A stretch of 64,000 nt of DNA from Nonomuraea sp. SYSU D8015 (GTDB lineage Bacteria; Actinomycetota; Actinomycetes; Streptosporangiales; Streptosporangiaceae), in assembly GCF_008065375.1 (NCBI RefSeq), contig NZ_VJYI01000013.1, forward strand, positions 240,085 through 304,084. The letters are read 5' to 3'. The notes beneath the pieces are model-generated. The model saw only the letters and a program-made list of their open reading frames with translations. It ran no database searches and was not told the origin of the DNA. Both the position numbers and the translations under genes were made by a program. Shown here one piece after another: positions 34,089 to 42,490 of this stretch. Positions within the stretch are counted from its first letter, which is position 1. Each line of letters begins with the position of its first letter.

Positions 34089-35084
34089 TCAGCGGGTGCG
34101 GCGGGCAATGAAGGTGATCACGCCTATGGCCGTCAAGGCCGCCGCGAGCCAGATCAGGATGTCCTTGACCGTCAACCCCGTCATGACCGCCTCCGCGGCC
34201 TGAGGCTCCGGCGTGCTCGCCGCCCTGGCCGGACTCGCGGTGGGTGTGGGGGTGGCCGTCGGCTGGGCGCGGGAAGGGATCGGGACGCGGTACACCGGGC
34301 TCTGCGGCCCCTCCGTGCCCGTGAGCAGCGCCGTGCCGTCAAGGGTGTAGGCGATCGACTCGGCCTGCTTCAGGTCCGGCATCGTCACCTTGGCGATCGT
34401 CTTGCCGGACGGCTCGTAGAGGGTGGCGGAGAAGTACGTGCGGATGACGTACGAGGAGCCGTCGGGCGCGTAGGCGGCGTCCGTGGCCATGATGGGGGCA
34501 CCGGCGACCTTGCGCAGGATGTTCACCCGGTCCGTGCGCAGCTTCTTGGGGGCGGCGTAGACGGCTCCCGCGAACTCCTTGGACACCACGTAAAGCCGGC
34601 CGGTCCTCGGGTTGATCATCATGCCTTCGGCGTTGCGCCCGCCGTCCGCGTACCGGAAGCGGTAGCGGGTGGCGGGCAGCGTCGCGTCGCCGAGCGTGCG
34701 CGGCTCCATCACCTTGTAGATGGAGATGTCCGGCCACGCCCCGTCCAGGTTGTCGCCGATGTCGGCGAACCAGAGCACCCCCCGCCCGGTCGCCGGGTCC
34801 TTGGTCGCGGCCATGGCCTCCCAGTCCCTGGCCTCCGCGCCCCGCACCCGGTAGGTCGCCCGCGTCCGCCCGCTGCCGTCCACCGCGTAGAAGGTCGGGG
34901 CGGCGGCGCTGTCGTTGTGGGTGTAGTAGACGCCGTCGTGCGTCGGCGACACGGCGAGCCCGCTGGACTCCGTGATCCCCGGGTCCTTGAAGGTGAAGAG
35001 CTTCTCCGTCCCGTCGTCCGCCGCATACGCGGGAACGGCGGTGAGACAGCAGGTCGCCGCCACGGCGGCGAGCACCCGGATCAC
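34089..35084 (-). CDS. Secreted, C-terminally membrane-anchored beta-propeller-like protein
   Basis: About 331 residues. A signal peptide (MIRVLAAVAATCCLTAVPAY) ends at A-ADDG. The body shows repeated short strands with ESSGLAVSPTHDGVYYTHND, VLWFADIGDNLDGAWPDISI and EGMMINPRTGRLYVVSKEF, suggesting a beta-propeller of the SdiA-regulated or esterase-like phytase kind. A Pro/Thr-rich stalk precedes a C-terminal helix (ILIWLAAALTAIGVITFI) and the basic end ARRTR, implying surface anchoring. GTG 35084 is chosen because GGGGGA lies 4 nt upstream; ATG 35096 is the alternative. No catalytic residues are confidently seen. Confidence 0.75.
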   Translation of the reverse strand: MIRVLAAVAATCCLTAVPAYAADDGTEKLFTFKDPGITESSGLAVSPTHDGVYYTHNDSAAAPTFYAVDGSGRTRATYRVRGAEARDWEAMAATKDPATGRGVLWFADIGDNLDGAWPDISIYKVMEPRTLGDATLPATRYRFRYADGGRNAEGMMINPRTGRLYVVSKEFAGAVYAAPKKLRTDRVNILRKVAGAPIMATDAAYAPDGSSYVIRTYFSATLYEPSGKTIAKVTMPDLKQAESIAYTLDGTALLTGTEGPQSPVYRVPIPSRAQPTATPTPTASPARAASTPEPQAAEAVMTGLTVKDILIWLAAALTAIGVITFIARRTR

Positions 35085-35186
35085 GACATCCCCCATCCCG
35101 ACATCATGCCTCACGCACCGCCGTCCCAATCCGGCCGACGCCCCGGCCGGCGGGCCGGGGCGTCAGGCGATCCGGGTCATACGGCG

Positions 35187-36668
35187 TCAGACCGCGCAGG
35201 TGGTGTTTTGACCGGGGACCTTGCCCTCCAGCAGGTACGCGTCCACCGTCTTCATCACGCACCCGTTGCCGCTCAGGTACGCGCCATGGCCCTCGCCCTC
35301 GTAGGTGACCAGGACGCCGGTCTTGAGCTGCTCGGTCAGCTCGGTGGCCCACTCGTACGGCGTCGCGGGGTCCCCCTTGCCGCCGACCACCACGATGGGC
35401 GCCGAGCCCGTGGCGTCGATGCGCTTGGCCGCGTCGTCCCCCCGCACCGGCCAGTGGGCGCACACGCCGCTCGACGACTCGGTCTCCAGGATCGGGAAGA
35501 TCTTCCCGATCTTCTCGTTGATCTGGGCGGTCTCGGCCGCGCTGGGCCGTTCGGCGGTGTCGGCGCAGTTGATGGCCTGCAGGCTCGTCATGGCCGTCGA
35601 GTACGTCCCGTCGGGCTTGCGGCCGGTGTAGGAGTCGGCCAGGGTGAGCAGCGCGGTGCCGTTGCCCTTGATGGCGGCCGCGACGGCCTGCTCCAGCATC
35701 GGCCAGGTGGCCTTGGCGTACAGCGGCGTGATGACGGCCAGCTGGGCCAACCCGTACGTGAGCTCGCGGTTCCCCACCTTGAGCGGCTTGTCCTTCAGCC
35801 CGTCCAGCAGCTTCTCGACCGTCTTCTCGACGGCGGCCGGGTCGGCGCCCAGCTCGCAGCTCTGCGCCACGCAGTCCTTGGCGAACGCCTCGAAGGCGCG
35901 GTCGAAGCCGGTCGCCTGGGTGACCGCCCGCTCCTCGAACGTGACAGTGGGGTCGAAGGCGGCGTCGAGGACGAAGCGGCCGACGTTCTGGGGGAAGTGG
36001 GTGGCGTACACGGCGCCGAGGTGGGTGCCGTACGACAGGCCGAAGTAGTTGAGCTTCTCGTCCCCGAGCGCGGCCCTGAGCAGGTCGAGGTCCTTGGCGG
36101 CGTTGACGGTGCCGACGTACGGGAGGACCTTGCCGGAGTCCTTCTGGCAGGCGGCGGCGAACTCCGCGGCCAGCTTGTCGGCGTCGGCGTCGGACTCGGC
36201 CTCGAGCAGCTTGTCGACCTGACCGCCGCACTTGACGCCGGCGCTGCGCTCGACGCCGCGCGGGTCGAAGCTGACCAGGTCGTAGCGGCCGCCCAGGTTG
36301 CCGAACGCCCTGGCGGCCAGCGCCAGCGTGTCCACGCCCGAGGCGCCGGGGCCGCCGAAGTTGAACACGAGCGAGCCGAGGCGGTCGCCGCCGGCCTTCA
36401 CCCGGATCAGGGCAAGATCGATCTTGTCGCCGTCGGGCTTGGCGTGGTCAAGCGGCACCTGGATCTTGCCGCACTCGACGCCGGAGGCGGGGGTGGTCGG
36501 CCGACCGTCGGCGCCGGTCAGGTCCGTGCACTGGCTCCACGCGACCGTGCCCGCGCCCGTACCGGTGGTCTTGGTCGCCGGAGGCGTGGTGGCCGCGGGC
36601 TTCTCCGCGGTGCCGCAGCCGGCGAGGACCGCCGCGCCCAGAAGGAATGTCACTATGGGCTTCTTCAT
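35187..36668 (-). CDS. Alpha/beta-hydrolase lipoprotein, tripeptidyl aminopeptidase-like
   Basis: A 493-residue secreted hydrolase of the actinobacterial SlpD/E-TAP family. The signal ends with lipobox LAGC (Cys about 17). The oxyanion region is NFGGPGASGVDTL, the nucleophile elbow is GLSYGTHLGAVYA, the acid lies in the GGKGDPATPYEWA segment and the catalytic His in YEGEGHGAYL. A TAP-like C-terminal domain follows, ending NTTCAV. It probably trims peptides from exported proteins. The ATG at 36668 starts the signal peptide; an ATG four codons upstream is possible, and neither has a clear ribosome-binding site. Confidence 0.9.
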   Translation of the reverse strand: MKKPIVTFLLGAAVLAGCGTAEKPAATTPPATKTTGTGAGTVAWSQCTDLTGADGRPTTPASGVECGKIQVPLDHAKPDGDKIDLALIRVKAGGDRLGSLVFNFGGPGASGVDTLALAARAFGNLGGRYDLVSFDPRGVERSAGVKCGGQVDKLLEAESDADADKLAAEFAAACQKDSGKVLPYVGTVNAAKDLDLLRAALGDEKLNYFGLSYGTHLGAVYATHFPQNVGRFVLDAAFDPTVTFEERAVTQATGFDRAFEAFAKDCVAQSCELGADPAAVEKTVEKLLDGLKDKPLKVGNRELTYGLAQLAVITPLYAKATWPMLEQAVAAAIKGNGTALLTLADSYTGRKPDGTYSTAMTSLQAINCADTAERPSAAETAQINEKIGKIFPILETESSSGVCAHWPVRGDDAAKRIDATGSAPIVVVGGKGDPATPYEWATELTEQLKTGVLVTYEGEGHGAYLSGNGCVMKTVDAYLLEGKVPGQNTTCAV

Positions 36669-36761
36669 GCTGACAAGCATGGTGTGTGCGGGATATGCCG
36701 ATGTAGTGGGAGGTAACACTACTTGGGGGTGACTTCGGGGAATCGCCGGACATGACGAATG

Positions 36762-36974
36762 TCAATTGTCCCGGGGACGGCGCACCAGCCACATGCCGAG
36801 GAAGCCGAAGCCGACCCCGGTCGCGCACGTCCAGATCCACCACGTGTTCTCGGGGGCGGGCCGGAAGATCAGCAGGACGACCAGGGCGACGGCCCACAGG
36901 GCAGTGCCCACGCCGACGGCGGCCACGTCATTGGTCTTGATCGGCTCAGGGTCGGGATGCCACTGCTTCTCCAC
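36762..36974 (-). CDS. DUF2530 family small membrane protein
   Basis: A 70-residue protein with two hydrophobic helices (VGVGTALWAVALVVLLIF and WIWTCATGVGFGFLGMWL), an N-terminal Pro-rich DPEPIKTND segment and a C-terminal RRPRD. This form matches DUF2530 of actinobacteria. Function unknown. It is divergent from the purine permease gene at 37081. Confidence 0.75.
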   Translation of the reverse strand: MEKQWHPDPEPIKTNDVAAVGVGTALWAVALVVLLIFRPAPENTWWIWTCATGVGFGFLGMWLVRRPRDN

Positions 36975-37080
36975 GTATGCAGCCTACCGACAAGAAACCT
37001 GCTTCATCGGGCTTGCAATCGGGTCTCGATCTCATCACCGACTCTTTTCGCAGTTCACCACGACTGTCACTCTTCGCGTC

Positions 37081-38520
37081 GTGAGCGACACACGTACCGC
37101 AATAGATCGTTTTTTCGCAATCTCCGCACGAGGGTCGACATTCTCCCGTGAGATCCGCGGCGGCCTGGCCACGTTCTTCACCATGGCGTACATCGTGGTG
37201 CTGAACCCCCTCATCATCGCCAACGGCAAAGACGTGACCGGTCAGTACATCGGGGACGGCTCGACGCCCCCCTTGGCGCTGGTCGCCGCAGGGACGGCGT
37301 TCGTGGCGGGTGTCATGACGATCCTCATGGGCGTCATCGGCAAGGTGCCCTTCGCCATGGCGGCCGGACTGGGCCTCAACGCCTTCGTCACCTTCAACAT
37401 CGCCACGGTCATGACCTGGGAAGAGGCCATGGGCCTGGTCTTCCTCGAAGGAATCATCATCGCCGTGCTCGTGCTGACCGGGCTGAGGACGGCCGTCTTC
37501 CACGCCATCCCAGCCCAGCTGAAGACCGCCATCAGCGTGGGCATCGGGCTGTTCATCGCGCTGATCGGGTTCGTGGACGCGGGCTTCGTGCGCCGGGCCG
37601 AGGGCACGCCGCTGCAGATGGGCATCGCCGGTCAGCTCACCTCGTGGCCGATCCTCGTGTTCGTCGTCGGGCTGCTGGCCACGGCGGCGATGGTGGTGCG
37701 CAGGGTCAAGGGCGGCATCCTCATCGGCATCGTGGGCACCACCATTCTCGCGATCATCGTCGAGGCGATCGTCAGGGCGGGCGGCTTCACTCCGGAGAAC
37801 CCCGGGGGCTGGCAGCTGAACCGGCCCACCGTCCCGGAGCGGATCTTCGGCTTCGACAACCCGCTCACGCTCTTCACCGAGTTCGACCCGTTCGGCGGCT
37901 TCGTCCGGGTCGGCGTGCTGCTGGCCGGGCTGCTGGTGTTCACGCTGCTGATCACGGACTTCTTCGACACCATGGGCACCATCGTGGGCGTCGGCCGGCA
38001 GGCGGACCTGGTCCAGGCGGACGGGACGCTGCCGCGTACCAGGGAGATCCTGCTCGTCGACTCGATCGGCGCGGCGGCGGGCGGCGCCGGCTCGGTCTCG
38101 TCGAACACCACCTACATCGAGTCGGCCGCCGGCGTCGGCGAGGGCGCTCGCACTGGCCTCGCCAGCGTGGTCACGGGGCTCCTGTTCCTGGTGGCGATCT
38201 TCTTCACGCCGCTCGTCGAGGTCGTGCCGTACGAGGCCGCCGCGCCCGCGCTGGTCCTGGTGGGCTTCCTCATGATGACCGCGGTCCGCGACATCGACTG
38301 GAACGACTACGAGATCGCCATCCCGGCGTTCCTGACCATCGTGATCATGCCGTTCACGTACTCGATCTCGAACGGCATCGGCGCCGGCTTCATCACGTAC
38401 GTGCTGATCAAGGTCGTCCGGGGCAAGGCACGGCAGGTCCACCCGCTGCTGTGGGCCGTCGCCATCCTCTTCGTCCTCTACTTCGCGATCGGCCCGATCC
38501 GGACGCTGTTCGGAGTCTGA
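37081..38520 (+). CDS. NCS2 purine permease (AzgA/PbuG-like)
   Basis: A 479-residue transporter for adenine, guanine or hypoxanthine, probably a proton symporter. The AzgA-type signatures are EIRGGLATFFTMAYIVVLNP near the N-terminus, VPFAMAAGLGLNAFVTFNI, LLITDFFDTMGTIVGVGRQA near residue 300 and SSNTTYIESAAGVGEGARTG. The fold should have 14 helices, and hydrophobic segments cover the length. The GTG at 37081 is taken as start since the conserved body begins about 20 residues later. The upstream in-frame region lacks coding character. A strong hairpin follows the gene. Confidence 0.92.
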   Translation: MSDTRTAIDRFFAISARGSTFSREIRGGLATFFTMAYIVVLNPLIIANGKDVTGQYIGDGSTPPLALVAAGTAFVAGVMTILMGVIGKVPFAMAAGLGLNAFVTFNIATVMTWEEAMGLVFLEGIIIAVLVLTGLRTAVFHAIPAQLKTAISVGIGLFIALIGFVDAGFVRRAEGTPLQMGIAGQLTSWPILVFVVGLLATAAMVVRRVKGGILIGIVGTTILAIIVEAIVRAGGFTPENPGGWQLNRPTVPERIFGFDNPLTLFTEFDPFGGFVRVGVLLAGLLVFTLLITDFFDTMGTIVGVGRQADLVQADGTLPRTREILLVDSIGAAAGGAGSVSSNTTYIESAAGVGEGARTGLASVVTGLLFLVAIFFTPLVEVVPYEAAAPALVLVGFLMMTAVRDIDWNDYEIAIPAFLTIVIMPFTYSISNGIGAGFITYVLIKVVRGKARQVHPLLWAVAILFVLYFAIGPIRTLFGV

Positions 38521-38530
38521 GCCCCACGCA

Positions 38531-38581
38531 CCGAAGCCCTCGCGGGGGGCACGCCCCCCGCGAGGCCCCCAAAAGCTTCGG
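38531..38581 (+). terminator. Strong hairpin terminator after the purine permease
   Basis: The core is a perfect 13-bp inverted repeat (CCTCGCGGGGGGC at 38538-38550 against 38553-38565), nested in an outer pair CCGAAGC (38531-38537) and GCTTCGG (38575-38581). A C-rich/A4 stretch lies in the outer loop. It is 10 bp past the permease stop. Confidence 0.75.
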
Positions 38582-38664
38582 AAGAGGCGTTCTCCCGTCG
38601 CGGGAGCAAGCTCCCCGCGCAGGTGGGCCGGCTTCGGGGTATCAAGAGGTGAGATGGATTCACA

Positions 38665-38719
38665 TTGGGAAATATCTTGCCATGCCGTATAGTTAGCAAA
38701 GGTAATGACTCATGCTAAC
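38665..38719 (+). promoter_or_regulatory. Promoter and overlapping inverted repeat of the MarR/MFS unit
   Basis: TTGGGA (38665-38670) and TATAGT (38688-38693), 17 bp apart, form a good sigma-70-like promoter. Overlapping it, GTTAGCA (38692-38698) and TGCTAAC (38713-38719) make an inverted repeat reaching into the MarR start codon. This fits autorepression. Confidence 0.5.
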
Positions 38720-39164
38720 CAACACCCAGCACAAGATGGACCTGCGCAGCGACGCAGGCCTGGCTTCAGCCCTGCGCGTGTCACTGGCAAGGCTGACCAG
38801 GCGCCTCCGACGACAGGCGGCGGCGCACTCGCTGACGCCCACACAGTTCGCGACGCTCGCCGCGGTGGAACGGCATTCCGGGATAACCCCCGGCGAATTG
38901 GCCGAGCTCGAGAAGGTGCAGCCGCCCTCGATGACCCGCGTGATCGCGGGGCTCGAGGAACGCGGCCTGGTCGCCCGCACCCCGCACCCGACCGACCGGC
39001 GCCAGGTGACCGTGACCGTGACCGAGGCCGCCGAGAAGCTGCTGAAGGAGGAGCGGCGCCGCAAGGAGGCGTGGCTGACGCAGCGACTGAAGGAGCTCTC
39101 GCCGGAGGAGCGGTCGATCCTGAGGCAGGCCGCCCCGATTCTGGAGAAGCTCAGCAAGATATAG
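38712..39164 (+). CDS. MarR-family transcriptional regulator
   Basis: A 150-residue regulator. The winged helix is SLTPTQFATLAAVERHSGIT, PGELAELEKVQPPSMTRVIA and GLVARTPHPTDRRQVTVTVT; long terminal helices form the dimer interface. The start at 38712 lies inside an inverted repeat likely to be its own operator. It is followed after 23 bp by an MFS exporter gene, a typical MarR-controlled efflux unit. Confidence 0.9.
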   Translation: MLTNTQHKMDLRSDAGLASALRVSLARLTRRLRRQAAAHSLTPTQFATLAAVERHSGITPGELAELEKVQPPSMTRVIAGLEERGLVARTPHPTDRRQVTVTVTEAAEKLLKEERRRKEAWLTQRLKELSPEERSILRQAAPILEKLSKI

Positions 39165-39187
39165 AGCCCGAGCAACCCAAGACCGGG

Positions 39188-40414
39188 ATGTTCCGGTCGC
39201 TCAAGATTCGCAACTACCGCATGTTCGCCGCCGGCGGCACCGTCTCCAACGTCGGCACCTGGCTGCAGCGCACCGCCCAGGACTGGCTGGTGCTCGACCT
39301 CACCCACGGCAGCGCGGCGGCGCTGGGCACGGCGACCGCGTTGCAGTTCCTGCCGATGCTGCTGTTCGGGATGTTCGGCGGCGTGCTCGCCGACCGCTAC
39401 CCCAAGCGCCCGATCCTCATCGCGGCCCAGTCGCTGATGGCCGTGCTGGCGCTCAGCATCGGCGTGCTCACGATGACCGGGACCGCCCAGGTGTGGCACG
39501 TCTATGTGATGGCGTTCCTGCTCGGCCTGATCTCCTGCGTGGAGGTGCCGACCCGGCAGGCGTTCGTGGTCGAGATGGTCGGCCGCCGCGACCTGCCCAA
39601 CGCGATCGCGCTGAACAGCTCCATCTTCAACCTCGCCCGCGTGGTCGGCCCGGCGATCGCCGGCGTGCTGATCTACCTGCTCGGCGGCACGGGGCCGCTC
39701 TTCCTGATCAACGCGCTCACGTTCGGCGGCGTCATCTCGAGCCTGATCTTCATGAGGAAGTCCGAGCTCAACCCGGCCGAGCCGGTGCCGCGGGCGAAGG
39801 GGCAGCTCAGGGAGGGCCTGAAGTACGTCATCCGGCACGAGGAGCTGCTCATGCCGGTGCTGCTCATCGGGTTCGTGTCGATGTTCTCGCAGGCGTTCTC
39901 GATGTCGATCGCGCTCATGGCCCGCGAGGTGTTCCAGGCCGGGGCGTCCTCGTTCGGGCTGGCTTCCAGCATGTTCGCGGTGGGCGCGCTGGGCGGGGCG
40001 CTGCTGGCGGCGCGCCGGGCCAGGCCGACGAAGAAGGTGCTGTTCGCGGGGGCGCTCGGGTTCGGGCTGTTCCAGATCCTCACCGGGCTCGCCCCGTTCT
40101 ACCCGCTCTACCTGGCGCTGCTGGTCCCGACCGGGATCGCGTTGATCACCATCAACACGGCCGCCAACGCCGGCGTCCAGCTCGCCACGTCCCCCGAGAT
40201 GCGGGGGCGGGTCATGGGGATCTACATGTTGGTGTTCACCGGCGGCGCTCCGCTCGGCGCGTCCCTGGTCGGATGGCTGTCCGAGCTGGGCGGGCCGCGC
40301 ATGGGCGTGATCCTGTCCGGCGTGCTGGTGCTGGCCGGCACCGGGCTGGCGGTCCTCCTGACGAGGCTGATCGGCCGCCGCGTCGCGCGCCGGCCCGCGC
40401 TCGCCATGGCGTGA
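39188..40414 (+). CDS. MFS efflux transporter
   Basis: A 408-residue transporter of the enterobactin-exporter-like MFS group. The N-terminus MFRSLKIRNYRMFAAGGTVS and WLQRTAQDWLVLDL are typical, as are the loop GGVLADRYPKRPILIAAQSL, the PTRQAFVVEMVGRRDLPNAI motif and STMFAVG-like half-site SSMFAVGALGGALLAARRAR. Around 12 helices are expected. The ATG at 39188 follows the MarR gene by 23 bp; the short upstream in-frame extension (EPEQPKTG) has no start codon before it other than within MarR. Substrate unknown, probably a toxic amphiphile. Confidence 0.88.
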   Translation: MFRSLKIRNYRMFAAGGTVSNVGTWLQRTAQDWLVLDLTHGSAAALGTATALQFLPMLLFGMFGGVLADRYPKRPILIAAQSLMAVLALSIGVLTMTGTAQVWHVYVMAFLLGLISCVEVPTRQAFVVEMVGRRDLPNAIALNSSIFNLARVVGPAIAGVLIYLLGGTGPLFLINALTFGGVISSLIFMRKSELNPAEPVPRAKGQLREGLKYVIRHEELLMPVLLIGFVSMFSQAFSMSIALMAREVFQAGASSFGLASSMFAVGALGGALLAARRARPTKKVLFAGALGFGLFQILTGLAPFYPLYLALLVPTGIALITINTAANAGVQLATSPEMRGRVMGIYMLVFTGGAPLGASLVGWLSELGGPRMGVILSGVLVLAGTGLAVLLTRLIGRRVARRPALAMA

Positions 40415-40424
40415 CAATGGAGGC

Positions 40425-40982
40425 ATGAGGCTCTTCGCGGCCCTGGTGCCGCCCGACAAGGTGCTGGACGAGATCTCGCGCGCGATCGCGCCGTACGTCG
40501 GGCATGTGCCGGGGCTGCGCTGGCCCGGCCGGGCCACCTGGCACATCACGCTGGGCTTCTTCGGCGAGGTGCCTGAGGAGGTGCTGCCCGAGCTGGAGGT
40601 GCGCCTGGCCCGCGCCGTGCACCGCCACACCGCGCTCGACCTCGCCTTCGAGGGCTTCGGCGCGTTCTCCTCCGCACGCCGCGCCAGGGTCTTCTGGATC
40701 GGCGTCACCGGCGACTCCATGACCAGGCTGGCCGACTCGGTCAGGGCGGGCGCCCGCCGCGCCGGAGCCACGCAGACCGACGACAAGCGCTTCCACCCGC
40801 ACCTCACGCTGGCCCGCGCCAAGGTCGAGACGGACCTCCGCCCGCTGGTGGAGTCGCTGTCCGGGTTCAGCGGCTCCCCGTGGCGGGCGGAGCGGGTCCG
40901 TCTCGTCCGCAGTTATCCGGGGCCCCAGATGAGGTACGAGTCACTCGCCGAATGGGCGCTCGCACCCGCCGACGGCGGCTAG
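40425..40982 (+). CDS. thpR: RNA 2',3'-cyclic phosphodiesterase (2H family)
   Basis: A 185-residue 2H phosphoesterase. The two H-x-T/S motifs are HITLGFFGEV (first) and HPHLTLARAKV (second), placed about 93 residues apart as expected. The N-terminus MRLFAALVPPDKVLDEISRA is characteristic of the LigT/ThpR family. It hydrolyses 2',3'-cyclic phosphates on RNA. It begins 10 bp after the MFS gene and may be co-transcribed. Confidence 0.88.
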   Translation: MRLFAALVPPDKVLDEISRAIAPYVGHVPGLRWPGRATWHITLGFFGEVPEEVLPELEVRLARAVHRHTALDLAFEGFGAFSSARRARVFWIGVTGDSMTRLADSVRAGARRAGATQTDDKRFHPHLTLARAKVETDLRPLVESLSGFSGSPWRAERVRLVRSYPGPQMRYESLAEWALAPADGG

Positions 40983-40992
40983 GCTCCACGAC

Positions 40993-41076
40993 GTGGATCG
41001 TCCTCGTCCGTGGCTGCTGCCGATCGTGCTCGGCCTGCTCCTGCTGATCGTCGTCGTCGGCGCCCTGCTCGCGTGA
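40993..41076 (+). CDS. Small single-helix membrane protein
   Basis: A 27-codon ORF from GTG 40993: MDRPRPWLLPIVLG then a Leu/Val-rich helix ending GALLA. It has a short polar N-terminus and one transmembrane segment. It starts 10 bp after thpR and ends 2 bp before the convergent aldo/keto reductase stop. Codons are strongly GC-biased in third position, which supports real coding, but its shortness limits confidence. Confidence 0.5.
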   Translation: MDRPRPWLLPIVLGLLLLIVVVGALLA

Positions 41077-41077
41077 T

Positions 41078-42046
41078 CTACCACGCGTAGTCCTCGGGGG
41101 CCGTCTTGTGGCCGGGGAAGATCTCGTCGATGCGGGCCAGCGTGGCGTCGTCCAGCTCGATCTCCAGGGTCCGCATGCTGCCCTCGAGCTGCTCCAGCGT
41201 GCGCGGGCCGATGATCGGCGCGGTGACCGCCCGCTGCTTGAGCAGCCAGGCCAGGGCCACGTACGCCGGGTCCTCGCCCAGCTCGTCGCAGAGCTTCTCG
41301 TACTGTTCGATCTTGTCGCGGTGCTTCTCGAGCTGCTTGACCATGTGGTCGGCCGCCGAGCGACCCTTGTCGATCTTGCGGAGCACGCCGCCGAGCAGGC
41401 CGCCGGCCAGCGGACTCCACGGGATCACGCCGAGGCCGTAGTCCTCGCACGCGGGCAGCACCTCCAGCTCGACCGCGCGGGTGAGCAGGTTGTAGTGGGA
41501 CTGCTCGCTGACCAGGCCCATGAAGTTGCGCCGCGCCGCCGACTCCTGCGCCTTGGCGATGTGCCAGCCGGCGAAGTTGGACGAGCCCACGTAGATGATC
41601 TTGCCCTGCTGGCGCAGGACCTCCATGGCCTCCCAGAACTCGTCGAAGGGGGTGTCCCTGTCGATGTGGTGCGCCTGGTAGATGTCGATGTAGTCGGTCT
41701 GCAGCCGCTTCAGCGAGGCGTCACAGGCCTTGCGGATGTGGAGCGCGGACAGCTTCCGGTCGTTGGGCCAGTCGCTCATCGGGCCGTTGAGCTTGGTCGC
41801 GATGACGGTCTTCTCCCGGCGTCCGCCGCCCTGGGCGAACCACCGGCCGATGATCTGCTCGGTGATGCCCTCGCCCAGCTTCCAGCCGTAGACGTCGGCG
41901 GTGTCGAAGAAGTTGATGCCCAGCTCCAGGGCCCTGTCCATGATCGCGAAGGAGTCTTCCTCCGAGGTCTGCGGGCCGAAGTTCATGGTGCCGAGGCAGA
42001 GCGGGCTCACCTGCAGGCCACTGCGTCCGAGGTTGACGTATTCCAT
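41078..42046 (-). CDS. Aldo/keto reductase
   Basis: A 322-residue NADPH-dependent oxidoreductase with a TIM-barrel fold. Visible are the catalytic Asp and Tyr in FFDTADVYGWKLGEG, the Lys in KTVIATKLNGP, the active-site His in YIDIYQAHHIDRDTPFDE, and the cofactor-binding RAVTAPIIGPRTLEQL near the C-terminus. It resembles the YajO/Tas-like group, whose natural substrates are often uncertain. The ATG at 42046 starts the usual MEYVNLGRSGLQVSPLCLGT. No operon partner is evident. Confidence 0.92.
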   Translation of the reverse strand: MEYVNLGRSGLQVSPLCLGTMNFGPQTSEEDSFAIMDRALELGINFFDTADVYGWKLGEGITEQIIGRWFAQGGGRREKTVIATKLNGPMSDWPNDRKLSALHIRKACDASLKRLQTDYIDIYQAHHIDRDTPFDEFWEAMEVLRQQGKIIYVGSSNFAGWHIAKAQESAARRNFMGLVSEQSHYNLLTRAVELEVLPACEDYGLGVIPWSPLAGGLLGGVLRKIDKGRSAADHMVKQLEKHRDKIEQYEKLCDELGEDPAYVALAWLLKQRAVTAPIIGPRTLEQLEGSMRTLEIELDDATLARIDEIFPGHKTAPEDYAW

Positions 42047-42094
42047 GACTTCAACCCTAGAGACCTGGAGCGCACTCCAGGCCATACGCCAATT

Positions 42095-42421
42095 TCATGG
42101 GCTCGGGCAAGGCCGGGCCTGCGATCGCTCTGCCGCGGGGCCTTGCCCCGGGCCGTTCGTCGCCTCGCGCCGGGAGAATCCCGCGGCGGCCGTACCGATC
42201 GTGCGGGCCCCGCCGGCTGAGCCCCGCCGCTCCGGCTGACCATGGCGGGGCCGCCTCCTCCTGATCAGAAACCGGGAAGCGACGGCCTCGCGAGTTCGCA
42301 TGGGCACGGCCTGCAGCAGGTCTTCCGCCTGCGGGCCGTCGTCGGTGAGCAGGTACGCGGTACGCATCAGCGCCTGCTGGCGCCCGCGGACGAACTCCCT
42401 GAAGCCCTCGTATGGGTCCAT
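42095..42421 (-). pseudogene. Truncated SigE-family ECF sigma factor
   Basis: The first 38 codons from ATG 42421 read MDPYEGFREFVRGRQQALMR and TAYLLTDDGPQAEDLLQ, the standard start of actinobacterial SigE-type (SACE_... M-like) sigma factors. After DLLQ homology stops abruptly near 42308. The frame runs on as Arg/Pro-rich non-homologous sequence to 42095. Regions 2.4 and 4 are missing, so it cannot be functional. The region between this gene and the aldo/keto reductase holds no other coding signal. Confidence 0.55.
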
Positions 42422-42490
42422 GCTTCTCCTTCCACCCGCTGACAACGCGAGAGAAGGCGGCGGTGTCGGAAGCAGGACCCAGACGGGCGG

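Noticed and set aside
36766..37080. N-terminal extension of the purine permease
   Set aside because: The upstream frame is antisense to the DUF2530 gene and then AT-rich promoter; permease homology begins shortly after GTG 37081.
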